Below are positions 50,187 to 58,432 of a stretch of 64,000 bases of DNA, piece after piece (the first letter of the stretch is position 1; each line of letters opens with the position of its first letter). The notes beneath the pieces are model-generated. The model saw only the letters and a program-made list of their open reading frames with translations. It was not told where the DNA came from and did no database searches. The DNA is from Caulobacter sp. (GTDB lineage Bacteria; Pseudomonadota; Alphaproteobacteria; Caulobacterales; Caulobacteraceae). The stretch lies in NCBI GenBank assembly GCA_019636175.1, contig JAHBYC010000001.1, positions 62,001 to 126,000 of the forward strand, given 5' to 3'. Both the position numbers and the translations under genes were made by a program.

Positions 50187-52622
50187 ATGCTGCCGATTGA
50201 GGAAATCCTGCCCGCGCTGAAGACGGCCCTGGTTAACGGGCCGAACGCCGTGCTGGTCGCGCCGCCGGGTGCCGGCAAGACCACCCGCGCGCCGCTGGCG
50301 CTGCTCGACCAGCCCTGGGCGGCGGGCGGCAAGCTGATCCTGCTGGAGCCCCGCCGTCTGGCCGCCCGAGCCGCCGCCGCGCGGATGGCGGCAAGCCTTG
50401 GCGAGCGGGTGGGACAGACGGTCGGCTATCGGGTGAGGATGGACAGCAGGGTCTCGGAAGCGACCCGCATCGAGGTGGTCACCGAAGGCATTTTTACCCG
50501 GATGATCCAGGACGATCCTGGACTGGACGGTGTCGCCGGGGTGCTGTTCGACGAGTTCCATGAGCGCAGTCTCGACGCCGACCTCGGTCTCGCCCTGGCG
50601 CGCGACAGCCAGAGCCTGCTGCGGGAGGACCTGCGGCTGCTGGTGATGTCGGCCACCCTCGACGGAGCGGCGGTGGCCCGGCTGCTGGAGGGGGCGCCGG
50701 TCATCGAGAGCCAGGGGCGCGCCTTCGAGGTGGAGACCCGATATCTGGGCCGCGATCCGGCGCTGCGGCTGGACGAACAGGTCGCCCGGGCGGTGCGGCG
50801 GGCGCTGGCTGAAGAGACCGGCAGCCTGCTGGTGTTCCTGCCGGGGCAGGGCGAGATCCTGCGCACCCGCGACCGGCTGGCGGAGGTTGGCCTGCCGGCC
50901 GATGTCGATCTCGCCCCGCTGTATGGCGCGATGGACGCACGGGACCAGGATGCGGCGATCAGCCCCGCGCCCGCCGGGCGGCGCAAGGTGGTGCTGGCGA
51001 CATCGATCGCCGAGACCAGCCTGACGATTGAAGGGGTGCGGGTGGTCATCGACTGCGGTTTCGCCCGGGCGCCGAGGTTCGACCCGGCCAGCGGCCTGAC
51101 CCGACTGGAGACGGTGCGGGTGTCGCGGGCGGCCGCCGATCAGCGGAGGGGCCGCGCCGGCCGCACCGAGCCGGGCGTCTGCTACCGGCTTTGGGAGGAG
51201 CCGGAGACGCGGGCGCTGGTCCCGTTCGCCCGGCCGGAGATGCTCGAGGCCGACCTCTCCGGTCTCGCCCTCGATCTTGCGCGGTGGGGCGCCAGATCGC
51301 CTGATGATCTGGCCTTCCTGGACCCGCCGCCGGCCGGCGCCTTTGCCGAGGCGCGGGCCCTGCTGGGGCGCCTCGAAGCGCTGGATGCGGAGGGCGGCCT
51401 GACCGCCCACGGCAAGGCTCTGGCCGATCTGCCGTTGCCGCCGCGCCTGGCCCATATGGTGATCAGAGGGGCCGCGGGGGGACAGCCGGTGCTGGCGGCC
51501 AGAATCGCGGCGCTGCTGACCGAGCGCAATCTCGGCGGTCGCGACGCCGATCTGCGGCACAGGCTCGAGCAGTTCGAACGGGATCGCTCGTCCCGGGCCA
51601 GGGATGCGCGGGCGCTGGCGGAGCGTTGGGCGCGATCCGCCGGCCGGCCGCCGCCGCTGCCGCCGCTGGATGTCGGGCTGCTGCTGGCCGAGGCGTTTCC
51701 CGAGCGGGTGGCCAAGGCGCGCGGCAGGGGCGGGGAGTTTCAGCTGGCCAGCGGCCGGGGCGCGCATCTGGAGCCCACCGACGCCCTGGCCCGGGAGCCC
51801 TGGCTGGCTATCGGAGAGCTCGGCGGCGGGGCGGCGCGGGACCGCATCCTGCTGGCCGCGCCGGTCGAGCTGGAGGCCCTGCGGCAGGCCTTCGCGGGGC
51901 GGCTGGTCAATGAGAACCGGCTGGAGATCGAGCCGGACGGTAAGGTGCGGGCCCGTCGACTGGTCCGGCTGGAGAGGCTGGTGCTGGAGGAGCGGCTGAT
52001 CGACACGCCGGACAGGGCGATGATTGCTGCCGCCCTGGCCGGGCGGGTGCGGCAGGAAGGGCTGTCGGCCCTGCCGATGGGCGAGCGGACAGCGTCGCTG
52101 CTCGAGCGGGGGCGGTTCCTCCACGCCCGCGACCAGACCTGGCCGGACCTGTCGGAGGCGGCGCTGCTGGCGAGGCTGGACGACTGGCTGACGCCGCTGC
52201 TGGAGGGCCGGCGCTCCCTGGCCAGCCTGAGCGACCAGGATATCGAGAACGGGCTACTGACCCTGATCCCGTGGGATGTGCAGAAGCGGATGGAGGCCGC
52301 TGCGCCGGCCCGCTGGACCGCGCCGACCGGTTCGCGGCTGGCCATCGACTATGCGGCAGAGGCGGGGCCGACCATCTCTGTGCGGGTGCAGGAGCTGTAT
52401 GGCGTCGAAAGCCATCCGACCGTCGGTGGAGAACCGCTGGTCCTGTCCCTGCTGTCGCCGGCCCACAGGCCGATCCAGGTCACCCGCGACCTGCCGGCCT
52501 TCTGGCGGGGGTCATGGAAGGATGTGCGGACCGAGATGAAGGGACGCTATCCCAGGCACCTCTGGCCCGAGGAGCCGTGGAAGGCGACGGCGACGACAAG
52601 GGCCAAGCCGCGGGGGACGTGA
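50187..52622 (+). CDS. hrpB: ATP-dependent helicase HrpB
   Basis: An 811-residue DEAH-type helicase of the HrpB family. Walker A APPGAGKTTRAPL (residues 25-37), DEFHERSLDADLGLAL (motif II, about 125), SATLDG (motif III), ATSIAETSLTIEGVRVVID (motif V) and QRRGRAGRTEPGVCYRL (motif VI) are present, followed by the HrpB-specific C-terminal domain with the YPRHLWPEEPW ending. HrpB is linked to RNA handling, but its role is poorly defined. Length is typical. A REP-like cluster follows the stop. Confidence 0.95.
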   Translation: MLPIEEILPALKTALVNGPNAVLVAPPGAGKTTRAPLALLDQPWAAGGKLILLEPRRLAARAAAARMAASLGERVGQTVGYRVRMDSRVSEATRIEVVTEGIFTRMIQDDPGLDGVAGVLFDEFHERSLDADLGLALARDSQSLLREDLRLLVMSATLDGAAVARLLEGAPVIESQGRAFEVETRYLGRDPALRLDEQVARAVRRALAEETGSLLVFLPGQGEILRTRDRLAEVGLPADVDLAPLYGAMDARDQDAAISPAPAGRRKVVLATSIAETSLTIEGVRVVIDCGFARAPRFDPASGLTRLETVRVSRAAADQRRGRAGRTEPGVCYRLWEEPETRALVPFARPEMLEADLSGLALDLARWGARSPDDLAFLDPPPAGAFAEARALLGRLEALDAEGGLTAHGKALADLPLPPRLAHMVIRGAAGGQPVLAARIAALLTERNLGGRDADLRHRLEQFERDRSSRARDARALAERWARSAGRPPPLPPLDVGLLLAEAFPERVAKARGRGGEFQLASGRGAHLEPTDALAREPWLAIGELGGGAARDRILLAAPVELEALRQAFAGRLVNENRLEIEPDGKVRARRLVRLERLVLEERLIDTPDRAMIAAALAGRVRQEGLSALPMGERTASLLERGRFLHARDQTWPDLSEAALLARLDDWLTPLLEGRRSLASLSDQDIENGLLTLIPWDVQKRMEAAAPARWTAPTGSRLAIDYAAEAGPTISVRVQELYGVESHPTVGGEPLVLSLLSPAHRPIQVTRDLPAFWRGSWKDVRTEMKGRYPRHLWPEEPWKATATTRAKPRGT

Positions 52623-52635
52623 ATGGCATCGAAAA

Positions 52636-52763
52636 CCTCTCCCTGAGGGAGAGGTCGGACCCGCATGGCGGGTCCGGGTGAGGGTTTACGGTCGCGCCCG
52701 GACTCCCAAAGACCGTAAGCCCTCATCCGGCCCTTCGGGCCACCTTCTCCCGCCGGGAGAAGG
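52636..52763. repeat. Cluster of REP-like palindromes
   Basis: Five hairpins occur in succession: CCTCTCCC/GGGAGAGG, GGACCCGC/GCGGGTCC, TTACGGTC/GACCGTAA, GGCCC/GGGCC and CCTTCTCCCG/CGGGAGAAGG. The last 45 bases share words and order with the unit at 40521-40572, so a dispersed repeat family is likely. It lies after hrpB. Confidence 0.75.
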
Positions 52764-52844
52764 GACCAAAAGATGTGGTCGTTGCGGCAAGGGTCATGAT
52801 GCAGTCTGCGACTGTATCGGACTGGACCGAAACTATTATGTGCG

Positions 52845-53345
52845 TCAGGTCTGCGGACAGGTCAGAGGCCGGTCGGTATCCGCCATGGCGTCGCCGAAGG
52901 TTCCGACTTCCCATTCCATGGTGGCTTCGGAACCATAGTTCAAAACAACCCTGTCATGCGTGTTCCATTGTTTAATCGCGGTCCCGGGAAATTTCCGATC
53001 CGCAAACCCGCCGATCGGGGACGCCAGATTGTCTTTCAGGGCAGAGGTTAATCTTTGCTCGCTAGTGAAGGCAGCGAGTGCTTCTCTACCGTCCTTAAAT
53101 TTAATGACAAAAATCTGTATTTCGTTGGGATTTGTTGAAGGTGACGGCAAGGTGCGGACGTAGATATCACCCGCGATAATCGCCCGTTCCGTCGCCCCGG
53201 CCAGACGGTGATCGTTTCCGATCTGACGCAAACAGTTCTCGATAGTCGCAGCAGAACTTGCGGACGGTTTGCCGGGCGAAATCGAGCAGCCGCTGGTCGC
53301 AAGGCAGCCGGTAAGGACCAGCGCAGCAATGAATGGATGTCTCAT
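52845..53345 (-). CDS. Small lipoprotein of unknown function
   Basis: A 166-residue lipoprotein with signal peptide RHPFIAALVLTGCLATSGCS; two Cys residues are possible acylation sites, LATSGC being the better. The mature part contains a helix-like start (AATIENCLRQIGNDHRLAG) and beta-like segments (EIQIFVIKFKDGREAL, DRVVLNYGSEATMEWEVGTFG). No family is recognised. Part of the gene (about 53050-53160) is clearly AT-richer than its neighbours, which may mark acquired DNA. Its ATG overlaps the stop of the methyltransferase gene (ATGA). The long minus-strand frame continuing to 54245 is a shadow. Confidence 0.72.
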   Translation of the reverse strand: MRHPFIAALVLTGCLATSGCSISPGKPSASSAATIENCLRQIGNDHRLAGATERAIIAGDIYVRTLPSPSTNPNEIQIFVIKFKDGREALAAFTSEQRLTSALKDNLASPIGGFADRKFPGTAIKQWNTHDRVVLNYGSEATMEWEVGTFGDAMADTDRPLTCPQT

Positions 53346-54154
53346 CCCATCAACCGATCCGTCACCGCGTAGATCATGATCCCTGTCGCCACCGAGAGGT
53401 TCAGGCTGTCGGCCCGACCGCGCATGGGAATCTTGACGTTGACGTCGCAGACGGCGGCCAGTTCGGGGGGCAGGCCCTGGGCCTCGTTGCCCATCAGGAT
53501 CAGGGTCGGGTTCTGGTAGTCGGCGTTGTGGTGATTGACCGTGGCGGTGAGCAGGGTGCCGACCACCGAGCCTGGCCAGCTTTCCCGCCAGCCGATGAAC
53601 TCGGCCATGCTCGCGCGGGCCAGGGGCACGGCGAAGATCGAGCCCATGGTCGCCCGGACCCCCTCGACCGAATAGGGATCGCAGCAGTCGCCGACCAGGA
53701 TGACGCCGCCGCCGCCGGCCGCGTCGACCGTCCGGACGACAGTGCCGAGGTTTCCCGGGTCGCGGACCCGGTCCAGGGCCACCCAGCAGGGGCTGGACTG
53801 CGGGGTCAGACTGTCGAGCGGCACGAAGCGCTGGCGGAAGATGGCCAGGGCCGGCTGGGCATTGTCGCGACGGGCGATCTTTTCGAGGATTTCCGGCGTC
53901 ACCTCGATGACCTCGCCCCCGGCCGCAGCGGTCGCCTCGGCGGCGCGGATCAGCAGGGGATGGTCGGCGGCGGTGCGGCCGAACAGCAGGACTTCGGGCG
54001 CGACCCCCTGGTCGACCGCCTCGGTGATGATCTTCAGGCCCTCGGCGAGAAACTGTCCGGTCTCCTCGCGGGCCTTGCGCATATGCAGGGCGCGGGCGGC
54101 CTTGACCGTCTCGTTGGAGAGGGAGGTGACCTGGCGATAGTTCACGATGACCAT
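53342..54154 (-). CDS. SpoU/TrmH-family RNA 2'-O-methyltransferase
   Basis: A 270-residue RNA methyltransferase with the SPOUT knot fold. The motifs LDRVRDPGNLGTVVRTVDAAG (motif 1), LILMGNEAQGLP (motif 2) and VKIPMRGRADSLNLSVATGIMIYAV (motif 3) are clear. It transfers a methyl group from SAM to a ribose of tRNA or rRNA; the exact site is not given by sequence. An N-terminal substrate-binding domain (about 10-90) is present. The start at 54154 gives the normal length and overlaps the preceding gene by 13 bases; the longer frame to 54346 is not protein-like. Confidence 0.92.
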   Translation of the reverse strand: MVIVNYRQVTSLSNETVKAARALHMRKAREETGQFLAEGLKIITEAVDQGVAPEVLLFGRTAADHPLLIRAAEATAAAGGEVIEVTPEILEKIARRDNAQPALAIFRQRFVPLDSLTPQSSPCWVALDRVRDPGNLGTVVRTVDAAGGGGVILVGDCCDPYSVEGVRATMGSIFAVPLARASMAEFIGWRESWPGSVVGTLLTATVNHHNADYQNPTLILMGNEAQGLPPELAAVCDVNVKIPMRGRADSLNLSVATGIMIYAVTDRLMG

Positions 54155-55044
54155 CGCGAAAAGAACGACAGGCCGATGCGACGCTGGCCGTCTTCCTGTT
54201 CCAGTGCCAGTTCGCCCCAGTCGATGGTTCCGCCGCGATCGGCAAGCTGATCGGCCATCAGACCGGACAGGGCGGCGCCGGAAATCCGCGCGGCATAGGC
54301 GTTGAGGATCATGAAGGAGGCGTCGGGCGACAGAAGCTGCGCACACATCGCCGACAGTTCCGGGAGGTCCTCGAACAGTCGCCAGGTCTCGCCGGTCGGG
54401 CCGCGTCCGAACTTGGGCGGGTCGAGGATGATGCCGTCGTAGGTCGAGCCCCGGCGGATCTCGCGCTGGACATATTTCTTGGCGTCCTCGACCAGCCAGC
54501 GGACCGGGGCGAAGTCGAGCTTGCTGAGGATGGCGTTCTCACGAGCCCAGTTGACCGACTTCTTGGAAGCGTCGACGTGGGTGACGCTGGCGCCGGCGGC
54601 GGCGCAGACCAGGCTGGCGACGCCGGTGTAGCCGAAGAGATTGAGGATGTTCAGCGGCCGGCCGGCGCCGCGGATCCGCTGGTCCATCCACTGCCAGTTG
54701 GCGGCCTGCTCCGGAAAGAAGGCGAGGTGGCGGAAGTTGGTGAAGCGGCTGTTGAACCGGGCCTCTCCCCAGCGCAACGGAAACATCTCCGGCAGGGGGC
54801 GGGAAAACCGCCAGCGGCCGGCCTCGTCCTCGTCGGTCGGATCGAAGACCGCATCGGCCTTTTCCCATTCAGCCGCCGACAGGGTCGGACGCCAGAGGCA
54901 TTGCGGCTCGGGCCGAACCACGCGGTAGGGCCCGTAGCGCTCCAGCTTGCGGCCATCACCGCTGTCGATCAGCGCGTAATCCGCCCAGGCCTTGGTGCTG
55001 AGCAGGATCGGGGCGTCGGCGACGCTGGGGGCTTGGCGGGACAT
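54142..55044 (-). CDS. RlmI/RlmK-like class I rRNA methyltransferase
   Basis: A 300-residue SAM-dependent methyltransferase with Rossmann motifs LNLFGYTGVASLVCAAAGASVTHVDASKKSVNWARENA (motif I onwards), EDAKKYVQ and the catalytic-type YDGIILDPPKFGRGP. This pattern fits the RlmI/RlmK family, which methylates cytosine or guanine in 23S rRNA. A PUA domain, present in RlmI, is not evident at the N-terminus. It is co-transcribed with the TrmH-type gene, forming a small RNA-modification operon. Confidence 0.88.
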   Translation of the reverse strand: MSRQAPSVADAPILLSTKAWADYALIDSGDGRKLERYGPYRVVRPEPQCLWRPTLSAAEWEKADAVFDPTDEDEAGRWRFSRPLPEMFPLRWGEARFNSRFTNFRHLAFFPEQAANWQWMDQRIRGAGRPLNILNLFGYTGVASLVCAAAGASVTHVDASKKSVNWARENAILSKLDFAPVRWLVEDAKKYVQREIRRGSTYDGIILDPPKFGRGPTGETWRLFEDLPELSAMCAQLLSPDASFMILNAYAARISGAALSGLMADQLADRGGTIDWGELALEQEDGQRRIGLSFFSRWSS

Positions 55045-55159
55045 CGTCCGGCCTTACCCCGGCCCGCGGCTCTTCGTCCAGCCGATGGCGAGGGTTGCCC
55101 CGCACAGGTGATTCCCGTTTAGTGTTCCGTCAGGGGATGAAAACAGGGGAAGGAACGAC

Positions 55160-55792
55160 GTGACGGTTCTCAAGAAACCGCAGCGGTCGGCCAGGAAGCC
55201 CAAAGGCGATGGGCATACCCGGCGAGGAGAAATCCTCGAGGCGGCCCAGCGAATCTTCGTCGCCGAAGGGTATCAGGGTTCGACGATCCGCAAGATCGCG
55301 GACGAGGTAGGCGTGTCATCGACCGCGCTGTACATGCACTTCAAGGACAAGGACGAAATCCTGCTGGAGATCAGCGACGGCGCCATCAATCGCCTGCTGG
55401 CCATCAACAGCGAGATATCGGCGCGGCCGATCGATGCGGTGTCCCGCGTCCGGATGATGCTCGACGCCTATATGGAATTCGCCCTCAGCAACCCGAACGC
55501 CTACCAGCTGGTTTTCTGCGGCAACACCGGGATGATTTCCGAGGACAAGGTGCAGGCGACCCAGGACCTGGGCGAGGCCTGCTTCCAGAAGTTCATCGCC
55601 GTGGTGCGGGAAATCTCCTCGACCGGGCGCCTGAGGATGGGTTCGGTCGAGAGCGCCGCCCAGGCCCTGTGGACCGCCTGTCACGGTCTGGTGTCGCTGC
55701 TGATCACCAAGCCGGACTTCGACTGGGCGCCCACCGACGAGCTGCGCGCGGTGCTGCTCGACGGCCTGCTGCACGGGCTGGTGGTCGACTAG
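55160..55792 (+). CDS. TetR/AcrR-family transcriptional regulator
   Basis: A 210-residue regulator. The N-terminal tail is basic (KKPQRSARKPKGDGHTRRG), followed by the TetR helix-turn-helix (ILEAAQRIFVAEGYQGSTIRKIADEVGVSSTALYMHFKDKDEILLEI) and a C-terminal helical domain of the type found in TetR_C_WHG-like regulators. Its ligand and targets are unknown. A GGGGAAGGA site lies before the ATG. It lies divergent from the methyltransferase operon and 75 bases upstream of the BtuFCD-like genes on the same strand, so those are possible targets. Confidence 0.9.
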   Translation: MTVLKKPQRSARKPKGDGHTRRGEILEAAQRIFVAEGYQGSTIRKIADEVGVSSTALYMHFKDKDEILLEISDGAINRLLAINSEISARPIDAVSRVRMMLDAYMEFALSNPNAYQLVFCGNTGMISEDKVQATQDLGEACFQKFIAVVREISSTGRLRMGSVESAAQALWTACHGLVSLLITKPDFDWAPTDELRAVLLDGLLHGLVVD

Positions 55793-55867
55793 GGTCAGTT
55801 TCCCTTTGACCCGAGCCGCTTCGTTCGTCATCCCGGACGACCTGAACGGCCGAACCGGGAACCGAGG

Positions 55868-56698
55868 GTGACTGTCGCGCGATCCGCATTGCTGGTTTTG
55901 ACGGCCTCGGCGGCCTGGCTCTGCGCCGCCGGCGCGGGGTTCGCCGCGCCGCGGGTCGCCTCGATCGACCAGTGCGCCGACCAGTATGTGCTGGCCCTGA
56001 GCCGGCGCGAGAACATTGTCGGCCTGTCCTACCGCGCCGATGACGCCGACTCCTACATGCGCCGGCAGGCCGCCGGGCTGCCGCAGCTGCGGGTGACCGC
56101 CGAGAGCCTGCTGATCGCCCGGCCGGCCGTCGTGGTCCGCTACTGGGGCGGTGACACCCGCCTGGAGACCACCCTGAGGCGGCGGGGCGTCACGGTGGTG
56201 CGCATAGAAGACGCCGAGGATTTCGACGGAGTGCGAGCCAATGTCCGCCGCGTCGCCGCCGCCCTTGGCGAGCCGGCGCGCGGGGAGGCGCTGATCAGCC
56301 GGATGGATCGCCAACTCGCCGTCTCGCAGGGCGCCTGGCGCGGTCGGCCGGGCCTGTATCTGACGCCCAGCGGCTATACCGCCGGCAAGGGCACCTTCAT
56401 CGATCGCATCCTGGCCGCCGCCGGGCTGAGGAACGCCGCGCCGCAGGCCGGTTTCGCCCCCGTGAGGCTGGAGGAGGTCGTCCTGGGCCCGCCAAGGGGG
56501 TTCGTGCTTGGCTTCTTCGACCGGCTGTCGGCGGCCTTCGAGCGCTGGGGGATGGGCCGGCACCGGGCGCTGCAGAAACGCCTGCCCGAGCAGACCCTGG
56601 CCGCCTTGCCGGCCTCGGTGCTGAGCTGTCCGGGCTGGTTCGCCGCCGACGGGGTGGAAACCCTGGCCCGGGCGGCCCCGGGATTCGACGACCGGTGA
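55868..56698 (+). CDS. BtuF/FecB-like periplasmic substrate-binding protein
   Basis: A 276-residue binding protein with signal peptide (about residues 1-27) and a periplasmic-binding fold. RVASIDQCADQYVLALSRRENIVGLSY begins the first lobe and a helical backbone joins the two. The group binds corrinoids, haem or iron-siderophores and delivers them to a BtuCD-type importer. The GTG start at 55868 is the best available; GAGG lies directly against it, so the true start is uncertain. It overlaps the permease gene by four bases (GTGA). No cobalamin riboswitch is seen in the 75-base leader. Confidence 0.82.
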   Translation: MTVARSALLVLTASAAWLCAAGAGFAAPRVASIDQCADQYVLALSRRENIVGLSYRADDADSYMRRQAAGLPQLRVTAESLLIARPAVVVRYWGGDTRLETTLRRRGVTVVRIEDAEDFDGVRANVRRVAAALGEPARGEALISRMDRQLAVSQGAWRGRPGLYLTPSGYTAGKGTFIDRILAAAGLRNAAPQAGFAPVRLEEVVLGPPRGFVLGFFDRLSAAFERWGMGRHRALQKRLPEQTLAALPASVLSCPGWFAADGVETLARAAPGFDDR

Positions 56699-57678
56699 GC
56701 CGACTTGCGCTTCTCCTGCTGGGCCTGGGGCTGGCGGCCATGCTGCTGGCCGGGTTGCTGCTGGGCGAGACGGCCCTGAGGGTCCAGCAATATGTCCAGG
56801 CCATCGTTGATCCGGCCTCTCCCGCCGGCGAGGTGATCTGGACCATCCGTCTGCCCCGGGCGCTGATGGCGGCCCTGGTCGGCGGGGGCCTGGGGCTGGC
56901 CGGCGCCACCCTCCAGGGCCTGCTGAGAAATCCCCTGGCCGACCCGGGCGTGCTGGGCGTCTCGGCCTTCGCCGGGCTGGGCGCCGCCCTGACCATCGCC
57001 CTTGGCCTGTCCGCCGTCACCGGCGCGGTCGAGGCCGGCGCCCTTGTCGGGGCGCTGGGCGCGGGCCTTCTGGTCTCGGGCCTGGCGGCGCGGTTCCGGG
57101 AGCCTGAAGCCCTGATCCTGCTGGGCGTGTCGCTGTCGGCGCTGGGCGGGGCGCTCACCGCCCTGATCTTCAACTTCTCGCCTTCGCCGGTGGCCACGGC
57201 GGAGGTGATGAACTGGCTGCTCGGATCGGTCGCCAACCGCGACTTTACGGACATCGCCCGGGCGGCGATCCCCATGGCGCTGGGCGCGGCGCTGTGCCTG
57301 TGGTCGGGACGGGGCCTGACCATGCTGACCCTCGGCGAGGATGTGGCGGCGATGTCGGGCCTGCCGATGGCCCGGTTGCGGACCGCCGCCGTCGCGGGCG
57401 CCGCCCTGATGGCGGGCGCCGCGGTCGCCGCCGCCGGCGTGGTGGGTTTTGTCGGCCTGGCCGCGCCGCATCTGGTCCGCCGACTGGCCGGAGACGAGCC
57501 GGGCCGGGTGCTGATCCCCTCGACCTTCGCCGGCGCCATCCTGCTGACCGCCGCCGATCTGCTGAGCCGGGTGCTGCCCAGCGAACAGGAGCTGAAGCTG
57601 GGGGTGGTGACCGCCCTGGTCGGGGCGCCGCTGTTTGGCCTGGTCGCCTGGCGGGCCGCCAGGAGCTGGCGGACATGA
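56695..57678 (+). CDS. BtuC/FecCD-type ABC importer permease
   Basis: A 327-residue membrane protein with about ten hydrophobic helices. The segments TIRLPRALMAALVGGGLGLAGATLQGLLRNPLADPGVLGVSAFAGLGAAL are the family hallmark, and VVGFVGLAAPHLVRRLAGDEP is the loop that contacts the ATPase. It imports vitamin B12, haem or siderophore-iron across the inner membrane. It starts with GTG overlapping the previous stop and overlaps the ATPase gene by four bases. Confidence 0.92.
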   Translation: MSRLALLLLGLGLAAMLLAGLLLGETALRVQQYVQAIVDPASPAGEVIWTIRLPRALMAALVGGGLGLAGATLQGLLRNPLADPGVLGVSAFAGLGAALTIALGLSAVTGAVEAGALVGALGAGLLVSGLAARFREPEALILLGVSLSALGGALTALIFNFSPSPVATAEVMNWLLGSVANRDFTDIARAAIPMALGAALCLWSGRGLTMLTLGEDVAAMSGLPMARLRTAAVAGAALMAGAAVAAAGVVGFVGLAAPHLVRRLAGDEPGRVLIPSTFAGAILLTAADLLSRVLPSEQELKLGVVTALVGAPLFGLVAWRAARSWRT

Positions 57679-58430
57679 GCGCCCTGTGGCGACTGGACGG
57701 GATATCGGCCGGCCTCGGCGGACGGCCGGTTCTCGATGCTGTCAGCCTTGCCGTGGAGGCGGGCGAGGTCGTTGGCGTGATCGGCGCAAACGGGGCCGGC
57801 AAGACGACGCTGCTGCGCGCCGGCCTTGGCCTTACGCCGCTGGGCGCCGGTCAGGTGTGGCTGGGCGACCAGGCCTTGAGCGCGCTGTCCGAGGCCGACC
57901 GGGCGCGGCGAGTGGGCTATCTGCCGCAGGAACGGCGGATCGGCTGGAACCTGGCGGCCGGACGGATCGTCGAACTTGGCGCCCCGGACCTGCCCGAGGG
58001 TGAGGCGAGGGCTGTGGCGGCGGCCTGCCTCTCAAGGGTTGGACTGGCGCATTTCGAGGATCGCGGGGTGCTGGATCTGTCCGGCGGAGAGCGGGCACGA
58101 GTGTTGCTGGCCCGGTTGCTGGCGACGCGGGCGCCCCTGCTGGTCGCTGACGAGCCCGCCGCCGGTCTCGATCCCGACGCCCAGCTTCTTGCCCTCGACC
58201 TGCTCCGCGAAGAGGCCGCGCGGGGCGCCGGGGTGGTGCTGACCCTGCATGACCTGGGACTGGCCGCGCGCGGCTGTGACCGGCTGATCATGCTGGCGAA
58301 GGGAAAGATTCTCGCCGACGGACCGCCGCCCGAGGTTCTGACGCCGCCGCTGATGCGTCAGGGGTTCGGCGTCGACGGCGAACTGATCGACACCGGGGCG
58401 GGTGTGGTGTTCAGCGCGCGCCGTCTCTGA
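57675..58430 (+). CDS. BtuD/FecE-type ABC importer ATPase
   Basis: A 251-residue ATPase with Walker A GANGAGKTTLLRA, signature LSGGERARVLLARLL, Walker B LLVADEPAAGLD and the His switch TLHDLGLAARGCDRLI. It powers the BtuC-like permease encoded just before it. The true start at 57675 gives the normal length; a longer frame in the same phase from 57294 shadows the permease gene. Substrate (B12, haem or iron-siderophore) is not decided by sequence. Confidence 0.92.
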   Translation: MSALWRLDGISAGLGGRPVLDAVSLAVEAGEVVGVIGANGAGKTTLLRAGLGLTPLGAGQVWLGDQALSALSEADRARRVGYLPQERRIGWNLAAGRIVELGAPDLPEGEARAVAAACLSRVGLAHFEDRGVLDLSGGERARVLLARLLATRAPLLVADEPAAGLDPDAQLLALDLLREEAARGAGVVLTLHDLGLAARGCDRLIMLAKGKILADGPPPEVLTPPLMRQGFGVDGELIDTGAGVVFSARRL

Positions 58431-58432
58431 GG

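Noticed and set aside
55793-55867. Cobalamin riboswitch upstream of the BtuF-like gene
   Set aside because: The leader is only 75 bases and shows no B12-box-like sequence.
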